Assembly (NCBI GenBank): GCA_963785645.1
Contig: CAWAWG010000003.1
Span: 372,001 to 436,000 of the forward strand
DNA length: 64,000 nucleotides
Reading direction: 5' to 3'
Source: Trebonia sp963785645
GTDB lineage: Bacteria > Actinomycetota > Actinomycetes > Streptosporangiales > Streptosporangiaceae
The translations under genes and the position numbers were made by a program. Below are positions 1 to 9,759 of this stretch, piece after piece (positions within the stretch are counted from its first letter, which is position 1; the number at the start of each line of letters is the position of its first letter). The notes under the pieces were generated by a model. That model ran no database searches. It was not told where the DNA came from and saw only the letters and a program-made list of their open reading frames with translations.

Positions 1-33
1 GTCGAGCGCGCCATCGAACTGCACCTGCTCTGA
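1..33 (+). CDS. C-terminal end of an upstream gene (partial)
   Basis: The first 33 bases read in frame as VERAIELHLL followed by TGA, after which the frame closes and an intergenic stretch begins. Only ten codons are visible, so no function can be given. It could equally be a chance open frame at the window edge. Confidence 0.3.
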   Translation, partial: VERAIELHLL

Positions 34-172
34 GCCTGCGCCGTGCACCCGTCCGCGCGCAATCACCCGCGGACGGGTGACGAAACCGCCCCGCCGCTCG
101 GACATGATCTGGAGGCACCAGCCAGACCACGGGGCGGGGAGGCTGAGCGGGCCGATCATGGTGGTGAGGACG

Positions 173-1156
173 ATGGCCGACAAGAGGGCAGAACGCATCG
201 CGGAGCTGATCAGGCCGCTGCGGGTCAAGCCGGGTTCGAAGGTGAATCTGGCGAAGGACTTCGACCCGGGCTACAAGGCCGGCTACGTGAAGAAGAAGCA
301 CGCCAGGGACATCATGCGCAGCGGCATCGCGATGCTGTGCGACTACCAGGCCCGGCTGGCCGCCCAGGACAGCTACGGAGTGCTGGTGTGCCTGCAAGCG
401 CTCGACGCCGGCGGCAAGGACGGCACGATCCGCCATGTGATGAGCGGGGTGAACCCGCAGGGGGTGCACGTCGCCAGTTTCAAGAAGCCCTCGGCCGAGG
501 AACTCGACCACGACTACCTGTGGCGCTATGGGCGCCGCCTGCCCGCGCGAGGGGACATCGGGATCTTCAACCGGTCGCACTACGAGGAGGTCCTGGTGGT
601 GCGGGTGCATCCGGAGAACCTGGACCGGCAGAAGCTGCCGGCGGACGCCAAGGACAGCGGGGTGTGGCAGCGCCGCTACCGCGAGATCAACGACTGGGAG
701 CGTTACCTGGCAGAAAACGGCTTCCGCATCGTCAAGCTGTTCCTGAACCTGTCGCAGGAAGAGCAGCGGACCCGGTTCTTCAAGCGGATCGACCTGCCGG
801 AGAAGAACTGGAAGTTCTCGGCGGCCGACATCCGTGAACGCCAGCGCTGGGACGACTATCAGCAGGCGTTCTCGGAGATGCTGTCCACCACCAGTACCTC
901 GTGGGCACCCTGGTACGTCATACCGGCCGACCACAAGTGGTTCGCCCGGATCTGCGCGGCCGGCGTCCTCGCCCAGGCCCTGATCGACATCGACCCGCGT
1001 TATCCGGAAGTGAGCGCCGCACGGCGCGAGGAACTGCTCGTCGTCAAGGGCGAACTGGAGGCCCAGGCGCCCAAAGGCGCCCCCGCCGATCCGTTCGCGG
1101 CCAAGCAGGCCAAAGCGAAACACAAGAAGCAGGAGCCGTTCAGCCACTTGCGGTGA
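173..1156 (+). CDS. ppk2: Polyphosphate kinase 2 family protein
   Basis: Probable PPK2-family kinase of 327 residues, transferring phosphate between polyphosphate and nucleoside phosphates in the cytoplasm. A P-loop DAGGKDG lies at about residue 78 in the context LQALDAGGKDGTIRHV. The Walker B-like segment IGIFNRSHYEEVLVVRVH, typical of PPK2, starts near residue 129. A Lys-rich N-terminus and a C-terminal AKHKK tail flank the core. The ATG at 173 is preferred because GGTGAGG lies just upstream; in-frame starts at 158 and 77 also exist. The stop is 9 nt before the P-type ATPase gene, suggesting co-transcription. AMP- versus ADP-directed activity cannot be decided from sequence alone. Confidence 0.88.
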   Translation: MADKRAERIAELIRPLRVKPGSKVNLAKDFDPGYKAGYVKKKHARDIMRSGIAMLCDYQARLAAQDSYGVLVCLQALDAGGKDGTIRHVMSGVNPQGVHVASFKKPSAEELDHDYLWRYGRRLPARGDIGIFNRSHYEEVLVVRVHPENLDRQKLPADAKDSGVWQRRYREINDWERYLAENGFRIVKLFLNLSQEEQRTRFFKRIDLPEKNWKFSAADIRERQRWDDYQQAFSEMLSTTSTSWAPWYVIPADHKWFARICAAGVLAQALIDIDPRYPEVSAARREELLVVKGELEAQAPKGAPADPFAAKQAKAKHKKQEPFSHLR

Positions 1157-1165
1157 GGAGCCGAG

Positions 1166-2954
<1,789 letters not shown>

Positions 2955-2977
<23 letters not shown>

Positions 2978-3566
2978 ACGCGTAAAACAGCCGGGGCGGG
3001 GTGACCGGGCTGCCGGTCACCCCGCCCCGGCCGGTCATCCGCCGTTGTCGGAGTCGCGGACGCGCCGCACCTCCTCGACCTGAACGCCGAAGATTTCCAG
3101 GCGGGCGAGCAGTCCGTGCAGAGCCGCCTGGTCGGCGAGCGGACCGTGCACGACGGTCATCGCCGGTTCCGGCGCGGCGCTCAGCTCCTCGAAGTCCATC
3201 AGGGCCTCGGGCGGGAGCATGCCGACGACGCGGATTTCGTAATAACGAGAGGACATCGGGTCCCGACTCCGCTATGTCGATTGCCAGGCCCATGGCCTCG
3301 GTGATTTTGGCGGTGGCGCCGAGCGTGCGCGGGGTGCCCACGATCGGCGCCACCGCGACCAGGACATCTTGCACCTGGCTGACGGTTATGCCGATCTCGG
3401 CGGCGGGCCCGATATGCGCGAGGTAGGAGGCGGCCGGCGCGTCCATCGCGATGAGCGCGGCCAGCCGGACGAGAATGAGCGGTTCCAGGTTCAGGTCGGT
3501 CCGCTCGAGCGACACCGCGTTGATGTCGGCCAGTGCCTCGAGCACCGGTGCTTCTCCCTTGGCCAT
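2955..3566 (-). CDS. Carboxymuconolactone decarboxylase-like protein with aberrant C-terminal read-through
   Basis: The first ~105 residues (MAKGEAPVLEALADINAVSL... to ...TEAMGLAIDIAE) match the all-helical CMD/AhpD-like fold and resemble the intact copy at 6223-6582: compare LVRLAALIAMDAPAASYL with LVKIAALVALDAPPASYL. Neither copy shows the CxxC pair of AhpD-type peroxidases. The intact copy stops right after the homologous GL segment. Here the frame stays open for another ~99 Arg/Pro-rich residues, antisense-like in composition, overlapping the 73-aa gene. The true gene probably ended near nt 3255-3270 and lost its stop through an indel. The start is well placed: GAGGAG lies 8 nt upstream of the ATG. 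Confidence 0.65.
2991..3030. terminator. Bidirectional hairpin terminator
   Basis: A perfect 18-bp inverted repeat (2991-3008 against 3013-3030) with a 4-nt loop, between the convergent ATPase gene and the minus-strand small genes. There is no T-run, as is common in high-GC actinobacteria. Confidence 0.75.
3035..3256 (-). CDS. Small hypothetical protein (73 aa)
   Basis: A 73-residue acidic protein beginning MSSRYYEIRVVGMLPPEAL and containing the phrase LADQAALHGLLARLE. This resembles small actinobacterial proteins of unknown function that I recognise only as a type, not by name. It starts immediately after the conserved part of the upstream decarboxylase-like gene, as expected for an operon partner. 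It is, however, wholly overlapped in another frame by the read-through of that gene, so one of the two frames is likely disturbed. It ends just before the 2991-3030 hairpin. Confidence 0.55.
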   Translation of the reverse strand: MSSRYYEIRVVGMLPPEALMDFEELSAAPEPAMTVVHGPLADQAALHGLLARLEIFGVQVEEVRRVRDSDNGG

Positions 3567-3654
3567 CGGTTGGGCTCCTCTCAGATAGGGCGGGACTTTC
3601 AGGTAGGACTGGCAAGATTCCCGTCGTCAGGGGCGCGGTTGCTCGCCCGCCGGG

Positions 3655-5130
3655 TCAGATGCCCTCGACCGCGGCCAGGCGCCCAGACCGGACGGCGGCC
3701 ACGAATTCCCGGTAGTCCCGCTCGTTCTGCTCGGCATAGCGCTGGCAGAAGTCGGTGACCGAGGTGTCGAAGGCATCCGTCACGCCGAGGTACTCGGCGA
3801 TGGCGACCGGATCGCCGGAGCGCGCATGGGCCCTGGCCAGCGTCCATCCGCACATGCCGGCGTAGAAGTCCATCGCGAGCGGGATCATCGCCTCCACCAG
3901 GGCCGAGCCCTTCATGTCGCGGAGCTGGCGCCAGTAGAAGTGGCGCTTGACGTCGAGCCCCTTGGTCCAGCCGAGGTAGATGTCGCTGGCGGACTGCATC
4001 AGCCGCTGGCCCTGCACCACCCGCTCCCCGTGGTTGCGGTACCGGCTACGGGGCAGGTGGTCCTCGAGCACGGAGGTCGTCGCCTCCTTGATCTGCAGGA
4101 ACAGGGGGTCCTCAGCGTCGCGGCCCTGGAGCAGGACGATAAACGCGCGAGTCCCGACGCTGCCGACGCCCACCACCTTGCGCGCCGCGTCCACGATCTC
4201 GAACTGCTCGAGGAGGTGACGGCGGTCCGGCTGAAGCGTGGCCCGGTAGGCGCGGAACTGGTCCTCGATGGCCGGCATGACCTCCTCGGCGGACAGGCCG
4301 AAGCCCGAGGCCAGCTCGCGGGCCGGAATGACCACCGGCGGCTGGCTGACGATCCGGTACCTGCCCTCGACCAGTTCGCCCAGCTTGGACAGCGCCTGCA
4401 GGCTGTCGCGGGTGTGCGCCTTCTCCGCCGTCTTGACCGCGCGCCGCTGCGCGCGGTCGGCGGTCTTGGCCTCCTCCTTGGCGGACTTCCGCGCCTCCTT
4501 CGACTTCTTCTTCGAGCCCTTCTGCGTCTTGAGCTGGCTGGTCGCGCCGATGATGGATGACCTCAGCTCGTCCTCGTCCAGATGCGCGTACCAGACGTCC
4601 ATCGTTCGCATCTGAGCGAACTCGGCCATGGCTTCCCGGTAGCTCCGCACCGCGGTCGCCGTCACCGACCGCACGTCCGCCGGCGAGAACCCGTTGTTGC
4701 GCGCGGCGATCGTGAAGCTCGCCGCCATCCGCTTCACGTCATACTCGAACGGACCGGGCAGGGTCTCGTCGAAGTCGTTCAGGTCGAACACCAGGCGCCG
4801 TTCCGGCGAGGCGAACAGTCCGAAATTGGACAGGTGAGCGTCACCGCAGAGCTGGGCGTTCAACCCGGCAACCGGGGTGTCCTTCAGGTCCGCGGCCATG
4901 ATCCTGGCCGCGCCGCGGTAGAACGTGAACGGCGAGACCATCATCCGGCCGTGCCGGACCGGTACCAGGTCGGGGTCGCGGGTGAGGTTCTGCTGATCCA
5001 GCAGCGAGACCGGGTCTGGACGGTCCTGCGCCGGCTGCCACCCCGAATGGGCGGACGGTGTGACCCCGCCCCTGGCGGCAAACCCTTTCGCCTTGCGGTC
5101 ATCGACGCTCGGATGCGCGAGTACTGTCAT
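3655..5130 (-). CDS. DUF2252 family protein
   Basis: 491 residues matching the DUF2252 family, a group with kinase/phosphotransferase-like motifs but no assigned substrate. Seen are HGRMMVSPFTFYRGAA (~60-75), GDAHLSNFG (96-104) and VFDLNDFDE (~114-122), the last two resembling the catalytic and metal-binding loops of aminoglycoside-phosphotransferase-like enzymes. A Lys/Ala-rich charged insert lies at ~190-235. The gene is divergent from the DUF1269 gene across a ~220-bp gap. Cytoplasmic: no signal peptide or membrane segment is visible. Confidence 0.85.
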   Translation of the reverse strand: MTVLAHPSVDDRKAKGFAARGGVTPSAHSGWQPAQDRPDPVSLLDQQNLTRDPDLVPVRHGRMMVSPFTFYRGAARIMAADLKDTPVAGLNAQLCGDAHLSNFGLFASPERRLVFDLNDFDETLPGPFEYDVKRMAASFTIAARNNGFSPADVRSVTATAVRSYREAMAEFAQMRTMDVWYAHLDEDELRSSIIGATSQLKTQKGSKKKSKEARKSAKEEAKTADRAQRRAVKTAEKAHTRDSLQALSKLGELVEGRYRIVSQPPVVIPARELASGFGLSAEEVMPAIEDQFRAYRATLQPDRRHLLEQFEIVDAARKVVGVGSVGTRAFIVLLQGRDAEDPLFLQIKEATTSVLEDHLPRSRYRNHGERVVQGQRLMQSASDIYLGWTKGLDVKRHFYWRQLRDMKGSALVEAMIPLAMDFYAGMCGWTLARAHARSGDPVAIAEYLGVTDAFDTSVTDFCQRYAEQNERDYREFVAAVRSGRLAAVEGI

Positions 5131-5349
5131 CCGGTCCGCCTCCCCGGTCTACTCACTAGGTCTGAAGCTCAGATCCTGCCCGCTGGTACGGCGACGGGCA
5201 TCCCCCCGGCAGGGGGACCTGGGCGTTTGCCGCAGAAGGGAGCCGCCGGGCCCGTCCGGCGCAGTTCACCCGGCACGGGTGGGGCACGTCAGGCCGCGGA
5301 CCGCTGGACTTGGCCTGATCAGTTCCGAGTCATGAAGGAGAGCCGTGAT

Positions 5350-5844
5350 ATGTCTGACCTGATCGCCATCGGCTACCCAGACGAGACGACCGCGCTGGAG
5401 GCGGCCGACGAGGCCCGTCGGCTCGCCGCCGACCTGATCATCCAGCCCGACGCCATCGCCGCCATCGTCCGCGACAAGGACGGCAAGTTCCACACGCACA
5501 CCAGCCAGCATCACGTCGGTGCCGGCGCCACCTGGGGCCTGTTCTGGGGCATGCTGTTCGGGCTGCTCTTCTTCATCCCCATCTTCGGCATGGCGATCGG
5601 CGCCGGCCTGGGCGCGATCATGGGCAAGATCACCAAGTCCGGGGTCGACAAGGCATTCCAGGACCAGGTGCGCGACATGCTCAAGCCCGGGACCTCGGCG
5701 CTGTTCCTGATGGTGGAGAAGATCACCCCGGACAAGGCCGTGGAGGCGCTGAGCAAGTACCACGGCACGGTGCTGAAGACCTCGCTGAGCAAGGAGGGCG
5801 AGGCCGAGCTGCAGGCCGAGCTGGGCGGAAAGCCAGCCTCCTGA
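5350..5844 (+). CDS. DUF1269 family membrane-associated protein
   Basis: 164 residues. The N-terminal alpha/beta part (MSDLIAIGYPDETTALEAAD) is followed by a glycine-rich hydrophobic hairpin (WGLFWGMLFGLLFFIPIFGM, then AIGAGLGAIMG) and a C-terminal alpha/beta part (TSALFLMVEKITPDKAVEAL). This is the DUF1269 layout, of unknown biochemical role. The ATG at 5350 is chosen because AAGGAG sits 9 nt upstream; the longer open frame reaching back to 4582 is antisense to DUF2252. A strong hairpin terminator follows directly. Confidence 0.85.
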   Translation: MSDLIAIGYPDETTALEAADEARRLAADLIIQPDAIAAIVRDKDGKFHTHTSQHHVGAGATWGLFWGMLFGLLFFIPIFGMAIGAGLGAIMGKITKSGVDKAFQDQVRDMLKPGTSALFLMVEKITPDKAVEALSKYHGTVLKTSLSKEGEAELQAELGGKPAS

Positions 5845-5860
5845 GGCGTCCCGGTGGACA

Positions 5861-5907
5861 CCGCTGGGGACCCGGCAGCGCTGCCGGGTCCCCAGCGGTC
5901 CTTTTTT
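5861..5907. terminator. Intrinsic terminator
   Basis: A perfect 19-bp inverted repeat (5861-5879 against 5880-5898) followed by TCC and a run of T. It separates the convergent DUF1269 and SHOCT genes. This is one of the clearest terminators in the window. Confidence 0.92.
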
Positions 5908-5917
5908 GCCCGCGGGC

Positions 5918-6217
5918 TCAGGAACCGAGAAGCTTTGCCTTCGCGGCGGTGAACTCGTCGTCGCTCAGCGCACCCTGCTGGTGCAGGCCGACGAGCTGGT
6001 TCAGCTGGTCCGCCATCGACGGTGCGGGCTGCGCGGGGACCGTGGCCGCGGCCTGGTCCGTGGCCGGCTGCTGCTCCAGGTCGCTGATGCGCTGATCCTG
6101 CTGGTCATCCTGGTACTGCTGGTCCGCCTGGCGCTGGGCCCGGTGCTTGCCGGCCAGGTAGGCGCCGCCCCCGACGGCGGCGGCGCGCAGCAGCGGACGG
6201 CGGCGCATGAACGGCAT
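5918..6217 (-). CDS. SHOCT domain protein
   Basis: 99 residues: a short basic/hydrophobic N-terminus (MPFMRRRPLLRAAAVGGGAY), a Gln/Asp-rich linker (~27-70), and a C-terminal SHOCT segment (LNQLVGLHQQGALSDDEFTA then AKAKLLGS). SHOCT domains are short C-terminal helices of uncertain, possibly oligomerising, function. The start has a GGGGAGTG ribosome site. The gene lies 5 nt downstream of the decarboxylase-like gene, so the two are likely co-transcribed. Confidence 0.8.
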   Translation of the reverse strand: MPFMRRRPLLRAAAVGGGAYLAGKHRAQRQADQQYQDDQQDQRISDLEQQPATDQAAATVPAQPAPSMADQLNQLVGLHQQGALSDDEFTAAKAKLLGS

Positions 6218-6222
6218 CGCTC

Positions 6223-6582
6223 TCACTCCCCTTCCGGCAGCGACAGCCCGAGTGCCACCATGATCTCCGGCGCGGCCGCCACGCACCTGGGCCCGCCGAC
6301 CTGCGGGGCGATCGCGCGCAGGACGCCCAGGATCTCGCTCGGGGTCGCCCCGGAGTCCAGGGCGTTCGCGACCTGCCAGAGGTAGGAGGCCGGGGGCGCG
6401 TCCAGCGCCACCAGCGCGGCGATCTTGACTAGCGAGAAGCTGCGCGGGTCCAGGCCGCTGTCCTCTTGCCAGCGCTTGCGGACCTCCAGGCCCTCTTCGA
6501 GAAGGTCAACGTCTCCGGTGGACACGCCGGACAGCGTCTGCCGCGTCGCTTCGTCGACGTTTGCCTTGGTAGGGACGGTCAT
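6223..6582 (-). CDS. Carboxymuconolactone decarboxylase-like protein
   Basis: 119 residues, helical CMD-like fold: LVKIAALVALDAPPASYLWQ and LGVLRAIAPQVGGPRCVAAA. The CxxC redox pair of AhpD-type members is absent, so a peroxidase role is unlikely. The ATG at 6582 has GGAGAGG upstream; the longer open frame to 7026 overlaps the divergent membrane gene and is rejected. It is the intact counterpart of the damaged copy at 2955-3566. Confidence 0.8.
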   Translation of the reverse strand: MTVPTKANVDEATRQTLSGVSTGDVDLLEEGLEVRKRWQEDSGLDPRSFSLVKIAALVALDAPPASYLWQVANALDSGATPSEILGVLRAIAPQVGGPRCVAAAPEIMVALGLSLPEGE

Positions 6583-6805
6583 GGCCGAATTCCTCTCCGT
6601 AGGTACAGGCACGTCGCCGCCGACGCTACGTCGCGGCGGGGCGGGGCACATCACCCGGCGTAAATGAATCCGACGGCAGCCGGGCGCGCCCTGAGATGCT
6701 GGTCCGCGGCCCGGCCGGGTACCCGCGGTGGACCCGGTTGCCGGCGACGGTAATTCACCCGGGCCGGGGGAGGCAGGCGGTACCGGGCTTTGCGACCGTG
6801 AAGCC

Positions 6806-8158
6806 GTGTCCGACATCGCCAGCCAGTCTCCTGCCTCGGCCGGAGGATCCGGCCTCAACGACGACGAGCGCGCCGAACTGCAGCGCCTGCGCGCGGAGTC
6901 CGCGAAGACGCGGCGCCGCCGGTTCGGCTGGCGCGCCCCCGTCGCCACGGTGCTGATCCTGCTCGGCTGCGTGCTTGCCCCGGTATCGGTGATCGGCGTC
7001 TGGTCCGCCAACCAGGTGTCAGACACGAACCGCTACGTGGCGAACATGGCTCCGCTCATCGACAGCCCGCCCATCCAGAACGCGCTGACCGACAAGGTCA
7101 CGGACGCGATCACCAGCAATCTCGACCTTCAGGGCTACGTCAGCCAGGCCACCACCGCGCTCAACGGCCGCGGGCTCAACCGGGTCGGCACGCTCCTGAA
7201 CTCCTTCGGCCCGTCGATCGTCAGCGCGGTGACCGGGTACATCCACAATGCCGTGCACGGCCTGGTCACCAGCCAGCAGTTCGCCAACGCCTGGGTCCAG
7301 GTCAACCGGGTGGCGCATCAGACCGTGGTGACGGCGCTGTCCGGCGGCAAGGGCGCGGTCAGCACCCAGAACGGCCAGGTCGTCCTCAGCCTCGGCCCGT
7401 TCATCGACATCGTCAAGCAGGACCTGGCCGCGCGCGGGTTCACGCTGATCGAAAAGCTCCCGTCGATCAACCCGACAATCACCCTGTTCTCCTCCAAGGA
7501 CCTCGCCAAGGCGCAGACCCTCTACCGGCTGATCAACGCGCTCAAGGTGGTCCTGCCGATACTGTCGCTGCTGCTGATCGGCGCGGGCGTCTACGTCGCC
7601 AAGAGCCACCGGCGCGCCCTCATCGGAGCCGGGCTCGGCTTCGCCGCATCGATGCTGGTACTCGGGATCGGCCTGCAGATCGCCCGTAGCATCTACCTGA
7701 ACAGCGTCCCGAACAGCGTGCTGCCGGGCGACGCCGCCGCGGCCGCGTACGACACGCTGGTCAGGTTCATCAAGGAGGGCCTGCGGGCCCTGCTCGTGAT
7801 CGGCCTGGTGGTGGCGCTCGCCGCGTTCTTCACCGGCCCCTCGCTCACGGCGGTCAGGACCCGGCGCGCGATCGGCTCCGGGTTCGGCTGGCTCCGCCGC
7901 TCCGCCGAACGCAAGGGCGTCAGCACCGGCCCGGCCGGTGACTGGACGTACGCGCACCGGATGGGGCTGCGCGTCTGTTCGGTGGCGCTGGCCGGCCTCA
8001 TCTTCGTGTTCTGGGGCCAACCGAGCGCCGCGCTCGCGATCACGCTCGCCGTCGTGCTGCTGCTGCTGCTCGGACTGATCGAGCTGATCGGCCTGCCGCT
8101 GGCCGCACTGGTGCCCGAACCGTCCCCGCCCGGGGACGGCTTACATGGACGGGTTTAA
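6806..8158 (+). CDS. Multi-pass membrane protein of unknown function
   Basis: About 450 residues. A charged N-terminus (DDERAELQRLRAESAKTRRR) leads to one membrane helix (VATVLILLGCVLAPVSVIGV). A large extracytoplasmic region follows, rich in Val/Thr/Asn (NRYVANMAPLIDSPPIQNAL). There are then four further hydrophobic segments near residues 255-430. The layout is common in actinobacteria but has no assigned function that I can name. Its 3' end overlaps the next ORF by 14 nt, beginning a tightly coupled five-gene run (6806-10537). The GTG at 6806 is favoured by the start of recognisable protein; an in-frame GTG at 6728 is an alternative. Confidence 0.75.
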   Translation: MSDIASQSPASAGGSGLNDDERAELQRLRAESAKTRRRRFGWRAPVATVLILLGCVLAPVSVIGVWSANQVSDTNRYVANMAPLIDSPPIQNALTDKVTDAITSNLDLQGYVSQATTALNGRGLNRVGTLLNSFGPSIVSAVTGYIHNAVHGLVTSQQFANAWVQVNRVAHQTVVTALSGGKGAVSTQNGQVVLSLGPFIDIVKQDLAARGFTLIEKLPSINPTITLFSSKDLAKAQTLYRLINALKVVLPILSLLLIGAGVYVAKSHRRALIGAGLGFAASMLVLGIGLQIARSIYLNSVPNSVLPGDAAAAAYDTLVRFIKEGLRALLVIGLVVALAAFFTGPSLTAVRTRRAIGSGFGWLRRSAERKGVSTGPAGDWTYAHRMGLRVCSVALAGLIFVFWGQPSAALAITLAVVLLLLLGLIELIGLPLAALVPEPSPPGDGLHGRV

Positions 8159-8579
8159 CCAGGTGCGCTCCGCGAGCGAACTGCTTGCCGAGCGGGCCAT
8201 GGAACGGGTGCTCGACCTGGTCGTCCAGTCAATCGACGTGGACGCGCTGGTCAGCCAGGTCGACATCGATACGCTGGTCCAGCGGGTCGACGTGAACGCG
8301 ATCGTCGAGAAAATCGATGTCAACGCCCTGCTCGACCAGGTTGACCTCAACCGGCTGATCGCCCGGATCGACATAGAAACCATCGTCAGGCACACCGACC
8401 TCGGGGCGGTCGTCTCGATGTCGTCGGGGCACGAGGTGGGCCGGGCCGTCGACATCGTCCGGGCCCAGGCGGTGACGCTGGACCGCCGGATCGACCACTG
8501 GGTGCGCCGGCTGCTCCGCCGCCGAGGCACCGGTCTTGCCGCACCGCCGGCGCTGCGCGATGCCGGGGCGGCGACATGA
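8145..8579 (+). CDS. Nonapeptide-repeat protein preceding RDD gene
   Basis: 144 residues. Residues ~28-92 consist of seven consecutive 9-residue units of the type hD(V/I)(D/N)(A/T)(L/I)(V/L)xx, for example IDVDALVSQ, VDIDTLVQR, VDVNAIVEK, IDVNALLDQ, VDLNRLIAR. Such a period suggests an amphipathic helical or solenoid structure. The C-terminus is Arg-rich (WVRRLLRRRGTG). The gene overlaps both neighbours (start inside the membrane gene, ATGA with the RDD gene), so the products are probably made together and may interact at the membrane. Function unknown. Confidence 0.75.
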   Translation: MDGFNQVRSASELLAERAMERVLDLVVQSIDVDALVSQVDIDTLVQRVDVNAIVEKIDVNALLDQVDLNRLIARIDIETIVRHTDLGAVVSMSSGHEVGRAVDIVRAQAVTLDRRIDHWVRRLLRRRGTGLAAPPALRDAGAAT

Positions 8580-9187
8580 GCGGGGACATGAGCGGCGGCA
8601 CCGGGCAGGCCGCCTGGATGGGCGCACTCGGCCATTACGCGGGTGCCGCCTCGCGATTCGCGGCGTACGCGCTCGACATCCTGCTGTCCTGGGCCGCGTT
8701 TACGCTGGGGCTGGCCGGCATCACCTTCGCCATCAAGATCGTGACCGGACGCACGGTGAGCTGGCACATGGGCAGCAGCATCGCCGTCGCGGTGGTCTTC
8801 GTGGTGTGGGAGCTGACGTACTTCGGCTACTGCTGGGCGGCAACCGGGCGGACCGCCGGCATGGCGCTGTTCGGCCTGCGGGTGGTGCGCGCCGACGGAG
8901 CTGAACTCGACCCGTGGCGCGGCGTGCTGCGGGCGCTCGTCTTCCCGCTCAGCATCATCCTGTGCGGCCTGGGCTTTGCCGGCATCCTGGTCCAGCGCGA
9001 ACACCGCGCGCTGCACGACCTGCTGGCCGGCACCGCGGTCGTCTACTCCTGGGACGGCCGGGCCGCCCGGCTCCGGTTCCAGGCCCGCGCGGCCGTCCCG
9101 GCCCCGTCGACGGCCAGTGCCGCGGCCGGGGCCGCCTCACCCGCCTCGGGTGAGGCGGCCGGACCGCGGCGGGGACAGGATGGATGA
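8576..9187 (+). CDS. RDD family membrane protein
   Basis: 203 residues with the RDD-type arrangement. ASRFAAYALDILLSWAAFTL opens the first helix and carries the conserved Arg and Asp. A second helix follows (IAVAVVFVVWELTYFGYCWA), then GRTAGMALFGLRVVRADGAE and a third helix (ALVFPLSIILCGLGFAGILV), ending with the typical HRALHDLLAGTAVV. RDD proteins are poorly characterised; some act in ion exchange. It is translationally coupled (ATGA) to the repeat protein before it and the STAS-like gene after it. A 12-bp inverted repeat (9131-9142 / 9148-9159) lies in its 3' coding end. Confidence 0.88.
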   Translation: MSGDMSGGTGQAAWMGALGHYAGAASRFAAYALDILLSWAAFTLGLAGITFAIKIVTGRTVSWHMGSSIAVAVVFVVWELTYFGYCWAATGRTAGMALFGLRVVRADGAELDPWRGVLRALVFPLSIILCGLGFAGILVQREHRALHDLLAGTAVVYSWDGRAARLRFQARAAVPAPSTASAAAGAASPASGEAAGPRRGQDG

Positions 9188-9759
9188 TGGCCGCGACCGG
9201 TCTCACCGGAACCGGCGGCACGCGGCCAGCCAGACAACCAGGCAACAACCCGGCCGGGGCCGCCATGCGCATTACCCGATTCCTGCCGCTGTCGCGTACG
9301 GAAGCCGGCGCGGCCGCCTCGGTGCTGTGCCTCGCGGCGACGGTAGGTCCGGGAACGGCCGGCGACCTGGGCGGCGCGGTACTCGCACGGCTAGCCGGAT
9401 CCGCGGGCGATGTGGGGACCGTCGTCCTCGCCCCCGACGGCGACATCGACGCCGCCTGCCTGGAAGGCATGTCCGCCCTGCACGAGGAACTGCGCGCGCG
9501 CGGCATCCAGCTTTACCTGGTGATCGGGACACCGGAGACAGCGCAGCTGCTGCGGACACCGGCGGCCGGCCCGACCGTGACTCCGCTGGCGGTCCACCCG
9601 AGCCTGCGCTCGGCCGTGCTCGCGGCCTGCGCGGCGCTCCCCGGCCCCGGCCTGGTCAATGCGCAGATCCGGGCCGCGCTGTCGGCTCCCGTTGAGCGGC
9701 TGTGCCTCGCCCCTGACCAGGCGCACGCGGCCTCCGCGGTCGCCCATGACCCCAGCTAG
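9184..9759 (+). CDS. STAS-like domain protein
   Basis: 191 residues. The core TVVLAPDGDIDAACLEGMSA followed by LHEELRARGIQLYLVIGTPE resembles a STAS (anti-sigma-antagonist) fold, but no phosphorylatable Ser/Thr motif is clear. The first 27 residues are low-complexity, so the ATG at 9265 (MRITRFLPL) is an alternative start. The start overlaps the RDD stop as ATGA, and the 3' end overlaps the channel gene by 14 nt. Possibly a regulatory subunit of the adjacent membrane proteins; this is inference from context. Confidence 0.6.
   Translation: MMAATGLTGTGGTRPARQPGNNPAGAAMRITRFLPLSRTEAGAAASVLCLAATVGPGTAGDLGGAVLARLAGSAGDVGTVVLAPDGDIDAACLEGMSALHEELRARGIQLYLVIGTPETAQLLRTPAAGPTVTPLAVHPSLRSAVLAACAALPGPGLVNAQIRAALSAPVERLCLAPDQAHAASAVAHDPS

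Noticed and set aside
4582..5844. A longer N-terminal form of the DUF1269 protein
   Set aside because: The extension is antisense to DUF2252; AAGGAG directs the start at 5350.
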